Shown: piece after piece, positions 10,508-18,714 of the stretch
How positions within the stretch are numbered: position 1 is the stretch's first letter
How the letters are laid out: each line of letters starts with the position of its first letter
Origin: Candidatus Roseilinea sp. NK_OTU-006
GTDB taxonomy: Bacteria; Chloroflexota; Anaerolineae; J036; Brachytrichaceae
NCBI RefSeq assembly: GCF_012931985.1
Contig: NZ_JAAFGM010000005.1
Span: forward strand, 62,001-126,000
Length of the DNA: 64,000 nucleotides
Direction of reading: 5' to 3'
Program-made: the position numbers and the translations under genes
The notes under the pieces: model-generated
Told to the model about the DNA's origin: nothing
Seen by the model: the letters and a program-made list of their open reading frames with translations, nothing else
Database searches by the model: none

Positions 10508-10787
10508 ACGATCCGATGGCTATCCTGCCTGAGCGGTTCAGCTTGGGTGGGTATGCGTAAAATATCTGCGCGCTCCGGCGCTATATCGTACGTCTTCGTT
10601 CAAGCGCATCCATGTTGCTGCGCTGCGATGAACCACCGACAGCGATGTGGTGTTCTACCTATCAACGCCGAGTAAGCGCTTCGGCTCGCGTGTGAGCGCC
10701 CTGGCTGTGTCCAATTCAACAAGGAATCCGATGAGCGCATAAGCCGGCTCGGCGCATGTCGAGGAGAAACATTTTACGGAGAAGTAG

Positions 10788-11828
10788 ATGGATAAAGAGA
10801 ATCTCGTTGCACTTTACCGGCAAATGGTCCTCATCCGCGTGTTCGAGGATCGCGCGGCAGAGATGTATGCCAAAGCGAAGATCGCCGGCTTCTTGCACCT
10901 CTACAACGGGCAAGAGGCGGTCGCGGTTGGGTCGGTCTCGGCGTTGCATCCCGATGACGATGTGGTGGTCAACTATCGCGATCACGGCTGGGCGCTGGCG
11001 CGCGGTTCGTCCGCGCGCGCAGTGATGGCCGAGCTGTTCGGGCGCGCGACGGGCACCACCGGCGGGCGCGGCGGCTCGATGCACCTGGTGGACGTGAAGA
11101 ACCGCTTCTGGGGCGGCTACGCGATTGTCGGCGGCCATCTGCCGCTGGCGGCTGGGCTGGCCGCCGCAGCGCAGTATCTCAAGACCGGCCGGGTGACGCT
11201 CTGCTCGATGGGCGACGGCTCGACCAACATCGGCACCTTCCACGCTGCTATGAACTGGGCCAAGCTGTGGAACTTGCCGATCATCTTTATGGTCGAGAAC
11301 AACCAGTACGCGATGGGGACGCACTACGACGTGCACAGCGCCGTGCCGATGATCCAAAAAGCCGCCGGTTACGATATGTATGCTGAACAGGTGGACGGCA
11401 TGGACGTGATGGCGGTGCGCGAAGCGGTGTGTCGTGCGGCGGAGCGCGCGCGCAAAGGTGAAGGTCCTTCCTTCCTCGACGTGGTCACCTACCGCTACCG
11501 TGGCCATTCGATGGCCGACCCCGATGTGCAGCGCGACAAGGCCGAGATCGCGCGGTGGAAGGAGCGCGACCCAATCACCCGCTTCGCGACCGAGGTGTTG
11601 CTGAAGCGCAACCTGGTGACGCCGAAAGACTTGAATGACATCCAAAAGAGCGTTGAGCAGGAAGTCGAAGACGCGATCGAGTTCGCCGATAAGAGCCCGG
11701 AGCCTGCGCTGGACACGCTCTACGATTACATCTACCAACAACCCGTTCGGAATATGCAAATCGCTGGCTCGCTCATCCGCCCGCCCACGATTGCAAAAGA
11801 CATCCCGACGAACGGCAAACACGCATGA
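10788..11828 (+). CDS. pdhA: Pyruvate/2-oxoacid dehydrogenase E1 component, alpha subunit
   Basis: A 346-residue thiamine-diphosphate enzyme subunit that decarboxylates the 2-oxoacid and reductively acylates the E2 lipoate. The thiamine-diphosphate/Mg motif runs from GDG (142-144) to NN (171-172). HLYNGQEAVAVG and YRDHGWALARG near the N-terminus, and the phosphorylation-loop-like TYRYRGHSMADPD, are all typical. A good Shine-Dalgarno sequence, GGAGAAG, precedes the ATG. It is the first gene of an operon with E1 beta (3-base gap) and E2. Substrate choice between pyruvate, acetoin and branched-chain 2-oxoacids is not decided by sequence; pyruvate is most likely. No E3 gene is present in the window. 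Confidence 0.92.
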   Translation: MDKENLVALYRQMVLIRVFEDRAAEMYAKAKIAGFLHLYNGQEAVAVGSVSALHPDDDVVVNYRDHGWALARGSSARAVMAELFGRATGTTGGRGGSMHLVDVKNRFWGGYAIVGGHLPLAAGLAAAAQYLKTGRVTLCSMGDGSTNIGTFHAAMNWAKLWNLPIIFMVENNQYAMGTHYDVHSAVPMIQKAAGYDMYAEQVDGMDVMAVREAVCRAAERARKGEGPSFLDVVTYRYRGHSMADPDVQRDKAEIARWKERDPITRFATEVLLKRNLVTPKDLNDIQKSVEQEVEDAIEFADKSPEPALDTLYDYIYQQPVRNMQIAGSLIRPPTIAKDIPTNGKHA

Positions 11829-11831
11829 GCC

Positions 11832-12815
11832 ATGGCAGAAATCACTTATCGCGAAGCATTGAAGCGCGCGCTGCGTGAGGAGATGCAGCGCGATCCCACC
11901 GTTGTGATCTGGGGTGAAGATGTGGTGGCCTATGCGGGCGGCGGCGCATACGGCGTCACTTCTGGCCTGGCCAAAGAATTCCCCGGACGTGTGCGCGATA
12001 CGCCTATCGCCGAAGAGGCGATCATCGGCGTCGGCATCGGCGCCGCCATGGGGGGGATGCGTCCGGTGTGCGAGATCATGACTGTCAACTTCACGCTCGT
12101 GGCCTGGGATCAGATCGTCAACCACGCCGCTAAGCAAAGCCACATGTTCAACGGCCAGATCAAGGTGCCGATGGTCATCCGCACGCCCAACGGCCACGGC
12201 CGCACTGCGGCAACGCACTCGCAGAACTTCGACGCCTGGTTCGCCCATGTCCCCGGTCTGAAAGTGGTTGCGCCGTCCACGCCCTACGATGCCAAAGGGC
12301 TGCTGAAGACCAGCATCCGCGATGACGACCCGGTCGTATTTTTGGAGCATCTGCAACTCTACGGCACGCGCGGCGAGGTCCCCGATGAGGAATACCTGAT
12401 CCCCATCGGTGTATCGGACTACAAGCGGCGGGGCAAGGATGTGACCCTCGTGACCTGGGGGCGTATGACGATGGAGAGCCTGAAAGCTGCGCGCATCCTG
12501 GCCGAAGAGGGCATAGACGTCGAGATCGTGGACCTGCGCACGCTGCGCCCGCTCGACCTATCGCTGGCGCTGGAATCCGTCCACAAGACCAACCGCGTCA
12601 TTGTGGTTGAAGAGGGCTGGCGCACGGCCGGCTTGGGCGCGGAGATCGCCGCGTCGTTACAGGAAATGGCGTTCAACGACCTGGACGCACCGATCGCGCG
12701 GGTGGCCGGCTTGGAAGTGCCGATGCCTTACGCGAGAAACCTGGAGCGCGCAACGCTCCCGTTCGCGGAAGATGTGATCGCCGCCGTGCACGCGATGATG
12801 CAGAAGCAATACTAA
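11832..12815 (+). CDS. pdhB: Pyruvate/2-oxoacid dehydrogenase E1 component, beta subunit
   Basis: A 327-residue partner of the alpha subunit, forming the alpha2-beta2 E1 heterotetramer. Conserved E1-beta stretches are visible: ITYREALKRALREEM at the N-terminus, VWGEDVVAYAGGGAYG, ETPIAEEAIIGVGIGAAMGG-type sequence (here RDTPIAEEAIIGVGIG), and RTPNGHGRTAATHSQNFDAW. The C-terminal transketolase domain carries VTWGRMTMESLKAA, DLRTLRPLD and VIVVEEGWRTAGLGAEIAA. It begins 3 bases after the alpha-subunit stop, which implies translational coupling. An inverted repeat lies between it and the E2 gene. Confidence 0.92.
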   Translation: MAEITYREALKRALREEMQRDPTVVIWGEDVVAYAGGGAYGVTSGLAKEFPGRVRDTPIAEEAIIGVGIGAAMGGMRPVCEIMTVNFTLVAWDQIVNHAAKQSHMFNGQIKVPMVIRTPNGHGRTAATHSQNFDAWFAHVPGLKVVAPSTPYDAKGLLKTSIRDDDPVVFLEHLQLYGTRGEVPDEEYLIPIGVSDYKRRGKDVTLVTWGRMTMESLKAARILAEEGIDVEIVDLRTLRPLDLSLALESVHKTNRVIVVEEGWRTAGLGAEIAASLQEMAFNDLDAPIARVAGLEVPMPYARNLERATLPFAEDVIAAVHAMMQKQY

Positions 12816-12820
12816 AATCG

Positions 12821-12879
12821 AGCACCGAGCGAGCAAAACACGAGAATATCCGCTCGACGAATGCTCGCTTCTCAGTGCT
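12821..12879 (+). repeat. Inverted repeat between E1 beta and E2 genes
   Basis: The arm AGCACCGAGCGAGCA (12821-12835) pairs with TGCTCGCTTCTCAGTGCT (12862-12879) as two helical blocks, separated by a 26-base loop. No T-run follows, so it is more likely an mRNA processing or stability element than a terminator. It occupies most of the gap before the E2 gene, which has no obvious Shine-Dalgarno sequence. Confidence 0.4.
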
Positions 12880-12891
12880 GCGTTCCAAAAT

Positions 12892-14190
12892 ATGGCTACA
12901 GAAATCACTATGCCCCAGATGGGGTTCGACATGACCGAAGGCACGATCGCCGCCTGGTTAAAGAAGGAAGGCGATCCTGTGGCGAAAGGCGAGCCGATCG
13001 CGGAGATCGAAACCGACAAGACGACCATCCAAATTGAGTCGTTCAGCAGCGGCGTGTTGCGCAAGATTCTTGCGCAGGCCGGCCAAAAAGTCCCTGTGGG
13101 CCAGGTCATCGGCATCATCGCTGCCCCGGATGAACCTATCGCGGGTGCGCCGCCATCCGCTTCGCCGCAGTCGGCGTCTCAACCGGCGCCGGAGGCGTCG
13201 AAGTCGAACGCGGCTCCCCAAACCGAGCCTCGGACGCAGCCGGCTGGCGCTGCGCCGCAGATCGTTCATCAGGGGCGGATTATCGCGACGCCGGTCGCCC
13301 GGCGGCTGGCCGAGGAGCGCGGCATTGACCTGCGCTACGTAAAAGGCACCGGCCCGGATGGCCGCATCACCAAGGCCGATGTCGAGGCGTTTGTGCCTTC
13401 GTCGCCTGCGCCGGTGAGCAAGCCGACGGTCAGCCCGGTCGTCAAGGCGCCGGAGCCAGTGCCGCCACCCGCGCCCGTCGCCCAGGCCGCAGCGCCTGCC
13501 GCGCCCAGCGTCATGCAACCGCTCACGCGCATGCGCCAGACCATCGCGGCGCGCATGGTCGCCAGCAAGCAGCAGGTGCCGCACTTCTACATCACGGTGG
13601 CCGTGGAGATGGACGCTGCCTTAGCGTTGCGCGCTCAGATCAACGAGTCGCTGAAGCCGGAGGGAGTGAAGGTCTCGGTGAACGACATGGTCATCCGCGC
13701 GGTGGCGCTGGCGCTGCGCCGCTTCCCCAACATGAACGCTGCATTCACGGCGGAGGGCATTCAGAGGCGCGATTACGTGCACGTCGCAAACGCCGTGACG
13801 GTCGAAGGGGGGCTGGTCACGGTGACCGTGCGCGACGCCGACAAGAAGACGCTCAAGCAGATCAGCCAGGAGATGGCTGCGTTGGCTGAGCGCGCACGGA
13901 GCAACAAGATGCAGCCGGGTGATACGGGGGGGCAGACGTTCACCATCAGCAATCTGGGCATGTATAACGTGGAGAACTTCATCGCCATCGTCAACCAGCC
14001 TGACGCCGGCATCTTGGCCGTGGCGACGGCAACGCCGACCCCGGTGGTGCGCGATGGCGAGATCGTGATCCGCACCATGATGAACATGACGCTCTCCGGC
14101 GATCACCGCCTGACCGACGGCGCTGAGGGTGCGCAGTTCATCAACGAGATCAAGCGTCTGCTCGAGAATCCCTGGAGCTTGGTGCTCTAG
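12892..14190 (+). CDS. pdhC: Dihydrolipoamide acyltransferase (E2) of 2-oxoacid dehydrogenase complex
   Basis: A 432-residue E2 core protein. A single lipoyl domain occupies about residues 1-78, with the lipoylated Lys43 in IETDKTTI. An Ala/Pro-rich swinging linker follows, then the peripheral-subunit-binding domain (about 130-168; TPVARRLAEERGID, GPDGRITKADVE). After a second linker, the catalytic domain ends in the active-site motif SGDHRLTDGAEGAQF (His and Asp of the acetyltransferase centre). It belongs to the E1 operon and is followed by a clear terminator. One lipoyl domain is the common arrangement outside proteobacteria. Branched-chain E2 cannot be excluded. Confidence 0.92.
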   Translation: MATEITMPQMGFDMTEGTIAAWLKKEGDPVAKGEPIAEIETDKTTIQIESFSSGVLRKILAQAGQKVPVGQVIGIIAAPDEPIAGAPPSASPQSASQPAPEASKSNAAPQTEPRTQPAGAAPQIVHQGRIIATPVARRLAEERGIDLRYVKGTGPDGRITKADVEAFVPSSPAPVSKPTVSPVVKAPEPVPPPAPVAQAAAPAAPSVMQPLTRMRQTIAARMVASKQQVPHFYITVAVEMDAALALRAQINESLKPEGVKVSVNDMVIRAVALALRRFPNMNAAFTAEGIQRRDYVHVANAVTVEGGLVTVTVRDADKKTLKQISQEMAALAERARSNKMQPGDTGGQTFTISNLGMYNVENFIAIVNQPDAGILAVATATPTPVVRDGEIVIRTMMNMTLSGDHRLTDGAEGAQFINEIKRLLENPWSLVL

Positions 14191-14205
14191 GGAGCGCCAT
14201 GCGAC

Positions 14206-14240
14206 GCCGCTTGCCGTCCCAGACGACAAGCGGCTTTTTT
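14206..14240 (+). terminator. Rho-independent terminator of the 2-oxoacid dehydrogenase operon
   Basis: Perfect 8-bp stem GCCGCTTG (14206-14213) / CAAGCGGC (14227-14234), loop of 13 bases, then six T (14235-14240). It lies 16 bases after the E2 stop. Confidence 0.88.
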
Positions 14241-14302
14241 GTCGTGCGACGCCAAACCTGCGCGCACGCAATGAGGCTGTTCCCTAGATCATTCCAATCA
14301 AA

Positions 14303-15592
14303 ATGAATTCGGAATTCATCATTCAAGGCGGCGTGCGCCTGGGCGGTCAGGTTGTTGCTTCTGGCAACAAAAATGCGGCGCTGCCGCTGCTGGCTGCCAG
14401 CTTGCTTACCGAAGAGCCGCTGATCCTGCACAACGTGCCGCGCATCCGTGACGTGGAAATCATGGCGCGCCTGCTGCAGACGCTTGGCGTGTCGGTAGAG
14501 TGGATTGCGCCCAATAGCCTGCGCCTACAGGCAGCCGACGTGAACGCCCGTGCGCTGAGTCGCGACTTGTGCAGAGAGATTCGCGCCAGCATCTTGCTGG
14601 CCGGCCCGATGCTGGGGCGCGTGGGCAGCATCAACCTGCCGCCGCCGGGTGGCGATGTGATCGGCCGCCGCCGGCTCGACACACACTTCCTCGCTTTCAA
14701 CGCCCTCGGCGCAAGCATCAGCGTCAACGGCGAATTTCAGATCCGCACTTCCGGCCTGACCGGAGCCGATATTCTGCTCGACGAAGCCAGCGTGACGGCC
14801 ACCGAAAACGCCATCATGGCAGCGGCGTTGGCGAAGGGCGTCACGGTGCTGCGCAATGCTGCCAGCGAGCCGCACGTACAAGACCTGTGCCGCTGCGTGA
14901 ATCGCATGGGAGCGCACATCGAGCACATCGGCTCGAACACGCTGGTGATTCATGGCTGCGACCGGCTGGGCGGGGCGGAGTTCACGCTGGGCGCCGACAA
15001 CATCGAGGTCACCAGCTTCATCGTCATCGGCGCGCTCTGCGCCGATGAACGGGGGCTGTGGATTCGTAACGCCGACCCACAGCACCTGGGCATGACGCGG
15101 CTGGTGTTGCGCCGGCTCGGCATCCGCTTCGAGACGCACGGCGCGGACGTCTTCGTGCCGGGCAGTCAGCGCCTGGTGGTCGAGCCGGAGTTCGACGGCT
15201 ATATGCCGAAAATTGACGACAACCCCTGGCCGGCCTTCCCCGCCGACGCCATCAGCTCGGCCATCGTGGCCGCCACGCAGGCCGAGGGCAGCGTGCTTTT
15301 TCACGAGAAGATGTACGAGAGCCGCCTGTACTGGGTGGACAAGCTCATCAGTATGGGGGCGCGCATCGTGCTGTGCGACCCGCACCGCTGTGTGGTGCAA
15401 GGGCCAAGCCGGCTGCGCGGCGAGCGCGTGCAAAGCCCGGATATTCGCGCCGGCGTCGCGCTGGTGATCGCGGCGCTCTGTGCTGAGGGCGAGAGCGTGA
15501 TCCAGAACGTGCAGCAGATTGATCGCGGTTACGAGCGCTTCGAGGAGAAGCTGCGCGCCATTGGCGCGCAGATCGAGCGCCGGCCGATTTGA
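14303..15592 (+). CDS. murA: UDP-N-acetylglucosamine 1-carboxyvinyltransferase (MurA)
   Basis: A 429-residue enzyme of the EPSP-synthase fold that adds enolpyruvate to UDP-GlcNAc, the first committed step of peptidoglycan synthesis. The N-terminus has GGQVVASGNKNAALPLLAASLL, the family signature with the catalytic Lys. Later blocks include NLPPPGGDVIGRRRLDTH and EGESVIQNVQQIDRGYERFEEKL. The flexible-loop residue that is normally Cys (GGC-x-IG) is Asp118 here (GGDVIG). This change is known in mycobacterial and chlamydial MurA, which are not alkylated by fosfomycin. It stands alone between a terminator and a convergent membrane protein gene. Confidence 0.93.
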   Translation: MNSEFIIQGGVRLGGQVVASGNKNAALPLLAASLLTEEPLILHNVPRIRDVEIMARLLQTLGVSVEWIAPNSLRLQAADVNARALSRDLCREIRASILLAGPMLGRVGSINLPPPGGDVIGRRRLDTHFLAFNALGASISVNGEFQIRTSGLTGADILLDEASVTATENAIMAAALAKGVTVLRNAASEPHVQDLCRCVNRMGAHIEHIGSNTLVIHGCDRLGGAEFTLGADNIEVTSFIVIGALCADERGLWIRNADPQHLGMTRLVLRRLGIRFETHGADVFVPGSQRLVVEPEFDGYMPKIDDNPWPAFPADAISSAIVAATQAEGSVLFHEKMYESRLYWVDKLISMGARIVLCDPHRCVVQGPSRLRGERVQSPDIRAGVALVIAALCAEGESVIQNVQQIDRGYERFEEKLRAIGAQIERRPI

Positions 15593-15605
15593 AGCCTCAC
15601 CGGGG

Positions 15606-16295
15606 TCACCGCGCCGATGCGCGCGCCGGCGCGGGCTGCTCCGCGACCTTGTGACGATGGGCCAGTGCGCGGATCAACAACAGTCCGTTCGCCAGCCAGG
15701 TCATGACGATGGCGTTCCACATCATGGCCGGCGTGAGCGCCGCCGGATCGCCGTTGATCCAAGGCAGCGGTGGGTAGTAGCCGTAGCCGCCCAACCGACC
15801 AGGCGCGATCGGCGCGTAGTCCACGATGTCACTGAGCACGAACCACCCGAACGCGAGGAGCGAGTCGCGCACGCCGGGCCGCGCGTATTGCAGCAGCAAC
15901 AGCCCCATGATCGTCAGCCCGAGGTGCGTAACGAACATCACCGGCCCGCTGAACACGCCGCTGAGTTCGACGTTGCCGGTGCGCGCCCAGTACAGCGCCC
16001 AGAACGACATCGTCCACACACCGTATTTGATGCAGAACACCGCTGCGAGCTGGTTGAGCAGGTTGCTGGTGCGGTTCAGGTGCATCAGGATGAAGGCGAT
16101 GCCGAACATCAGCGCCGCCAGCGGACAATCGGGGATGAACGGGTATGCCCATAGCGGCGCGTTGACCTCGCCGAAGAAGCTGCCATACCAGCCGACCGTG
16201 CCGAAGACGAACGCAAAAACACAAGCGCCGAACGCCGACCAGGCCAGCGCTGGCGTGCAGATCACCCAATCGCTCAATGTGCGAATCCACCGCAT
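15606..16295 (-). CDS. DUF1405 family membrane protein
   Basis: A 229-residue integral membrane protein with about six hydrophobic segments. It matches the DUF1405 family (Bacillus YpjA-like) through GTVGWYGSFFGEVNAPLWAY, PDCPLAALMFGIAF and the C-terminal stretch DYAPIAPGRLGGYGYYPPLP. Function is unknown. The ATG at 16295 follows a close Shine-Dalgarno sequence (GAGGTGA) and, a little further upstream, a TACACT that could be the -10 box, so the leader would be about 12 bases. It converges with murA with a 13-base gap. Confidence 0.8.
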   Translation of the reverse strand: MRWIRTLSDWVICTPALAWSAFGACVFAFVFGTVGWYGSFFGEVNAPLWAYPFIPDCPLAALMFGIAFILMHLNRTSNLLNQLAAVFCIKYGVWTMSFWALYWARTGNVELSGVFSGPVMFVTHLGLTIMGLLLLQYARPGVRDSLLAFGWFVLSDIVDYAPIAPGRLGGYGYYPPLPWINGDPAALTPAMMWNAIVMTWLANGLLLIRALAHRHKVAEQPAPARASAR

Positions 16296-16437
16296 CGGTC
16301 ACCTCGTGGCCGGAAGTGTAGCGCAGATGCACGAAGCGAGCCCGCATGGTTGCATCAGGCCGCCGAACTCATGGGGCTGTTCAGACGAGTTACAAATGAA
16401 CCATTCACCTGTCGCGGGTAGGCCACTGTGAAGCAGC

Positions 16438-16472
16438 TAGCGCTCAACGCACTTGGAGCGCGTTGAGCGCTA
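16438..16472. repeat. Perfect 13-bp inverted repeat between divergent genes
   Basis: TAGCGCTCAACGC and GCGTTGAGCGCTA flank a 9-base spacer. It lies between the divergent DUF1405 gene (start 16295) and the sugar isomerase gene (start 16532). No gene runs into it, so a terminator role is unlikely. It could be an operator or a leader hairpin. Confidence 0.5.
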
Positions 16473-16531
16473 TTTGGTCTGACAGAATGCTACGATTGCG
16501 ACGAATCTCTTCGACACAGGAGCGATGCACG

Positions 16532-17419
16532 ATGCGCTTGGGAATGAGCGGATGCTTCTTGCCCGCAGACATGAACGATCTGACGCCGGAGCTATGCCGC
16601 CGAGTGCGCGCGCTCGGCTTCAGCGGCATCTTCACGCGCTTCGCCGCCAACGATCCGCGCGAAACACCGCGCCATGTTGCGCAGCGCGTGCGCGATATCT
16701 TGGCTGGCGAAGGTCTGCGCATGTATCAGGCGACCGGCTACTGGCAGAACATGATCACGCCGGATGAGAGCGTCCGATGCGAATCGGTGCGCGTGATCCA
16801 GGCGGCGCTTCGGCTGGCTGGATGGATGGGCGCGCGGGCGATAGACACCGGACCTGGCTCGATGCATCCCGACAGCGCCGGCGTACATGCTGCGTCATGG
16901 TGGCCGCATCCATACAACTGGACGGCCCAAGCACGCCACCAATTGGTGAAGACGCTGAAAGAGTGCGCCCCGGCTGCCGAGGATGCCGGTGTGTATCTCT
17001 GTTTGGAAGGCGCACAGACGGTGACGTTGGAGAACGCGCGCGTGACCCGCGAGGTGTTGGATGAAGTCGGCTCGCCTTGGGTGCGCAGCGACTATGACTC
17101 GGCCAACTGGCTGACGTTGAAGACGGTATACGACTCGGCAGCGGCGATCGCATCCGACTTCGACACGCTGGGTGAATACATCGTCAGTTGCCACGCCAAA
17201 GACGCCTGGCCGGTCAACCATCTGAACGTTCGGGTGGATCAGGGTTGTCCGGGGCGGGGGCTGGTGGACTTTCGAGCGCTCTTCCGGCACATGGAAGCGC
17301 TTTCGCCCGATTATCCGGTGATCGCTGAGGGCAACACAACCGAAGAGCTACCGCAGGTGAGCGCGCTCTTCCATCGCATCGCCGACGAGCTCGGCATTCG
17401 CGTGTTGGATGATGCCTGA
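16532..17419 (+). CDS. Sugar phosphate isomerase/epimerase-like TIM-barrel protein
   Basis: A 295-residue protein of the xylose-isomerase-like TIM barrel (AP endonuclease family 2 fold). The metal-binding positions expected for the family can be read in order: Glu in YLCLEGAQ, Asp in RSDYDSANW, His in SCHAKDAWP and Glu in VIAEGNTTEE. Such enzymes interconvert ketoses, inosose or hydroxypyruvate-type substrates; the substrate is not predictable here. The ATG at 16532 is preceded by AGGAGC about 9 bases upstream, whereas a longer frame from 16463 would run back through the inverted-repeat region's right flank. Confidence 0.8.
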   Translation: MRLGMSGCFLPADMNDLTPELCRRVRALGFSGIFTRFAANDPRETPRHVAQRVRDILAGEGLRMYQATGYWQNMITPDESVRCESVRVIQAALRLAGWMGARAIDTGPGSMHPDSAGVHAASWWPHPYNWTAQARHQLVKTLKECAPAAEDAGVYLCLEGAQTVTLENARVTREVLDEVGSPWVRSDYDSANWLTLKTVYDSAAAIASDFDTLGEYIVSCHAKDAWPVNHLNVRVDQGCPGRGLVDFRALFRHMEALSPDYPVIAEGNTTEELPQVSALFHRIADELGIRVLDDA

Positions 17420-17573
17420 TGAATCTCCGATCTCGGAAGCGCACCGGGCGCATTCGCACCTGGACTCCGTTCCGCGCCTATCTGTGCCGCGAATGGGGCA
17501 GAACGCGCCCAGCGTACACTTCTGACCCCACTGACGAATGCCCCCAAAAGCGCCCCGTGAGGTGAGTCCGCGC

Positions 17574-17579
17574 TAGAAT
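17574..17579 (+). promoter_or_regulatory. -10 box of threonine aldolase gene, leaderless arrangement
   Basis: TAGAAT followed by 6 bases and the ATG at 17586, with no Shine-Dalgarno sequence. No good -35 was seen. Confidence 0.5.
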
Positions 17580-17585
17580 CCGCGC

Positions 17586-18674
17586 ATGGCGCTCAACGGC
17601 TTCATTGACCTCCGATCCGACACGTTGACCATACCCACGCCGGCCATGCGCGAGGCGATGGCAACCGCCGAAGTGGGCGACGACGTGTTCGGCGAAGACC
17701 GCACGGTCAACGCGCTGCAGGAGCTGGCGGCCGAGAAGTTGGGCCACGAGGCGGCGTTGCTGGTCAGCAGCGGGACGATGGGCAACCTGACAGCGCTGCT
17801 CGCGCACTGCGGACGCGGCGACGCGGCGATCGTTGGCGATGGGTCGCATGTCTACACCAACGAGGCCGGCGGATTGGCCGCCATTGGGGGCATCTTGCCG
17901 TATGTCGTTCCCAACCAACCGGACGGCTCGCTCCGGCTGGAAGACATCGAAGCGGCCATTCGCCCCGACAACGCCCACTTTGCGCCGGCCCGCGTGATTG
18001 CGCTGGAGAACACACACAATCGGATGAGCGGCGCTTATCTCACGCCAGAGTACACGCGCCAGGTTGCCGATCTCGCCCATGCGCGCGGATTGAAGCTGCA
18101 CATTGACGGCGCGCGCATCTTCAACGCGGCTGTGGCGCAGAACGTGGATGTGAAAGCCCTGGCGCAGTGCGCCGATAGCGTGACGTTTTGCCTGAGCAAG
18201 GGGCTGAGCGGCCCGGTCGGCAGCGTGCTGTGCGGGTCGAAGGAGTTCATTCGCATCGCGCACAAACGGCGCAAGGCGCTGGGCGGGGGCATGCGCCAGG
18301 CCGGCGTGATCGCCGCGGCTGGCATCGTGGCGCTAGAGCAGATGGTCGAGCGCCTGCGCGACGACCACGCAAACGCGCGCATCCTGGCTGAGGGCATCGC
18401 CTGCGTCGAGGGGTTGCACGTCAACCTGGCTGGGGTGAAGACCAACATGGTGTATTTCGACCTCGATCCGGCTTTGCCGTTCGACGCCGCCGACTTGTGC
18501 AAGCGCGCCGCCGCCGAACGGGTGAAGATGCTGCCGACTGGCCCGCGCCGCATCCGCGCCGTGACGCACTGCTACGTCTCGCGCGACGAAGTGGTCGAGG
18601 CGGCGCAGGTGATTGCGCACGTCACGCATGACGGGCGTGGGCGGGCGGCGGACGGCAAGGTTCATGCTTACTGA
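17586..18674 (+). CDS. ltaE: Low-specificity L-threonine aldolase
   Basis: A 362-residue fold-type I PLP enzyme that cleaves L-threonine or L-allo-threonine to glycine and acetaldehyde. The N-terminal block DLRSDTLTIPTPAMREAM and GDDVFGEDRTVNALQ are diagnostic. The PLP Lys205 is in FCLSKGLSGPVGS and the Asp that holds the pyridine nitrogen is in LHIDGARIFNA. The conserved ENTHN is present at 141-145. The last 20 residues extend past the usual end and are not conserved. It appears to form its own transcription unit with a near-leaderless promoter, and may read through into the PIG-L gene 40 bases downstream. Confidence 0.9.
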   Translation: MALNGFIDLRSDTLTIPTPAMREAMATAEVGDDVFGEDRTVNALQELAAEKLGHEAALLVSSGTMGNLTALLAHCGRGDAAIVGDGSHVYTNEAGGLAAIGGILPYVVPNQPDGSLRLEDIEAAIRPDNAHFAPARVIALENTHNRMSGAYLTPEYTRQVADLAHARGLKLHIDGARIFNAAVAQNVDVKALAQCADSVTFCLSKGLSGPVGSVLCGSKEFIRIAHKRRKALGGGMRQAGVIAAAGIVALEQMVERLRDDHANARILAEGIACVEGLHVNLAGVKTNMVYFDLDPALPFDAADLCKRAAAERVKMLPTGPRRIRAVTHCYVSRDEVVEAAQVIAHVTHDGRGRAADGKVHAY

Positions 18675-18701
18675 TGAATCAGCCGGCATCTACCCGTCGT
18701 G

Positions 18702-18707
18702 TATGCT
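18702..18707 (+). promoter_or_regulatory. Candidate -10 box of PIG-L gene
   Basis: TATGCT, 7 bases before the ATG at 18715, in the same geometry as the stronger boxes elsewhere in the window. The match to TATAAT is weaker, and an in-frame ATG at 18703 overlaps the box. Confidence 0.35.
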
Positions 18708-18714
18708 GTTGGCC

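Noticed and set aside
10716-12356. A 546-codon open frame on the minus strand opposite the E1 alpha and E1 beta genes
   Set aside because: It is His/Arg/Val-rich antisense to two clearly real genes, has no family resemblance, and is explained by high GC codon bias. The same reasoning removes the long antisense frames under 62941-63918 and 18679-19446.
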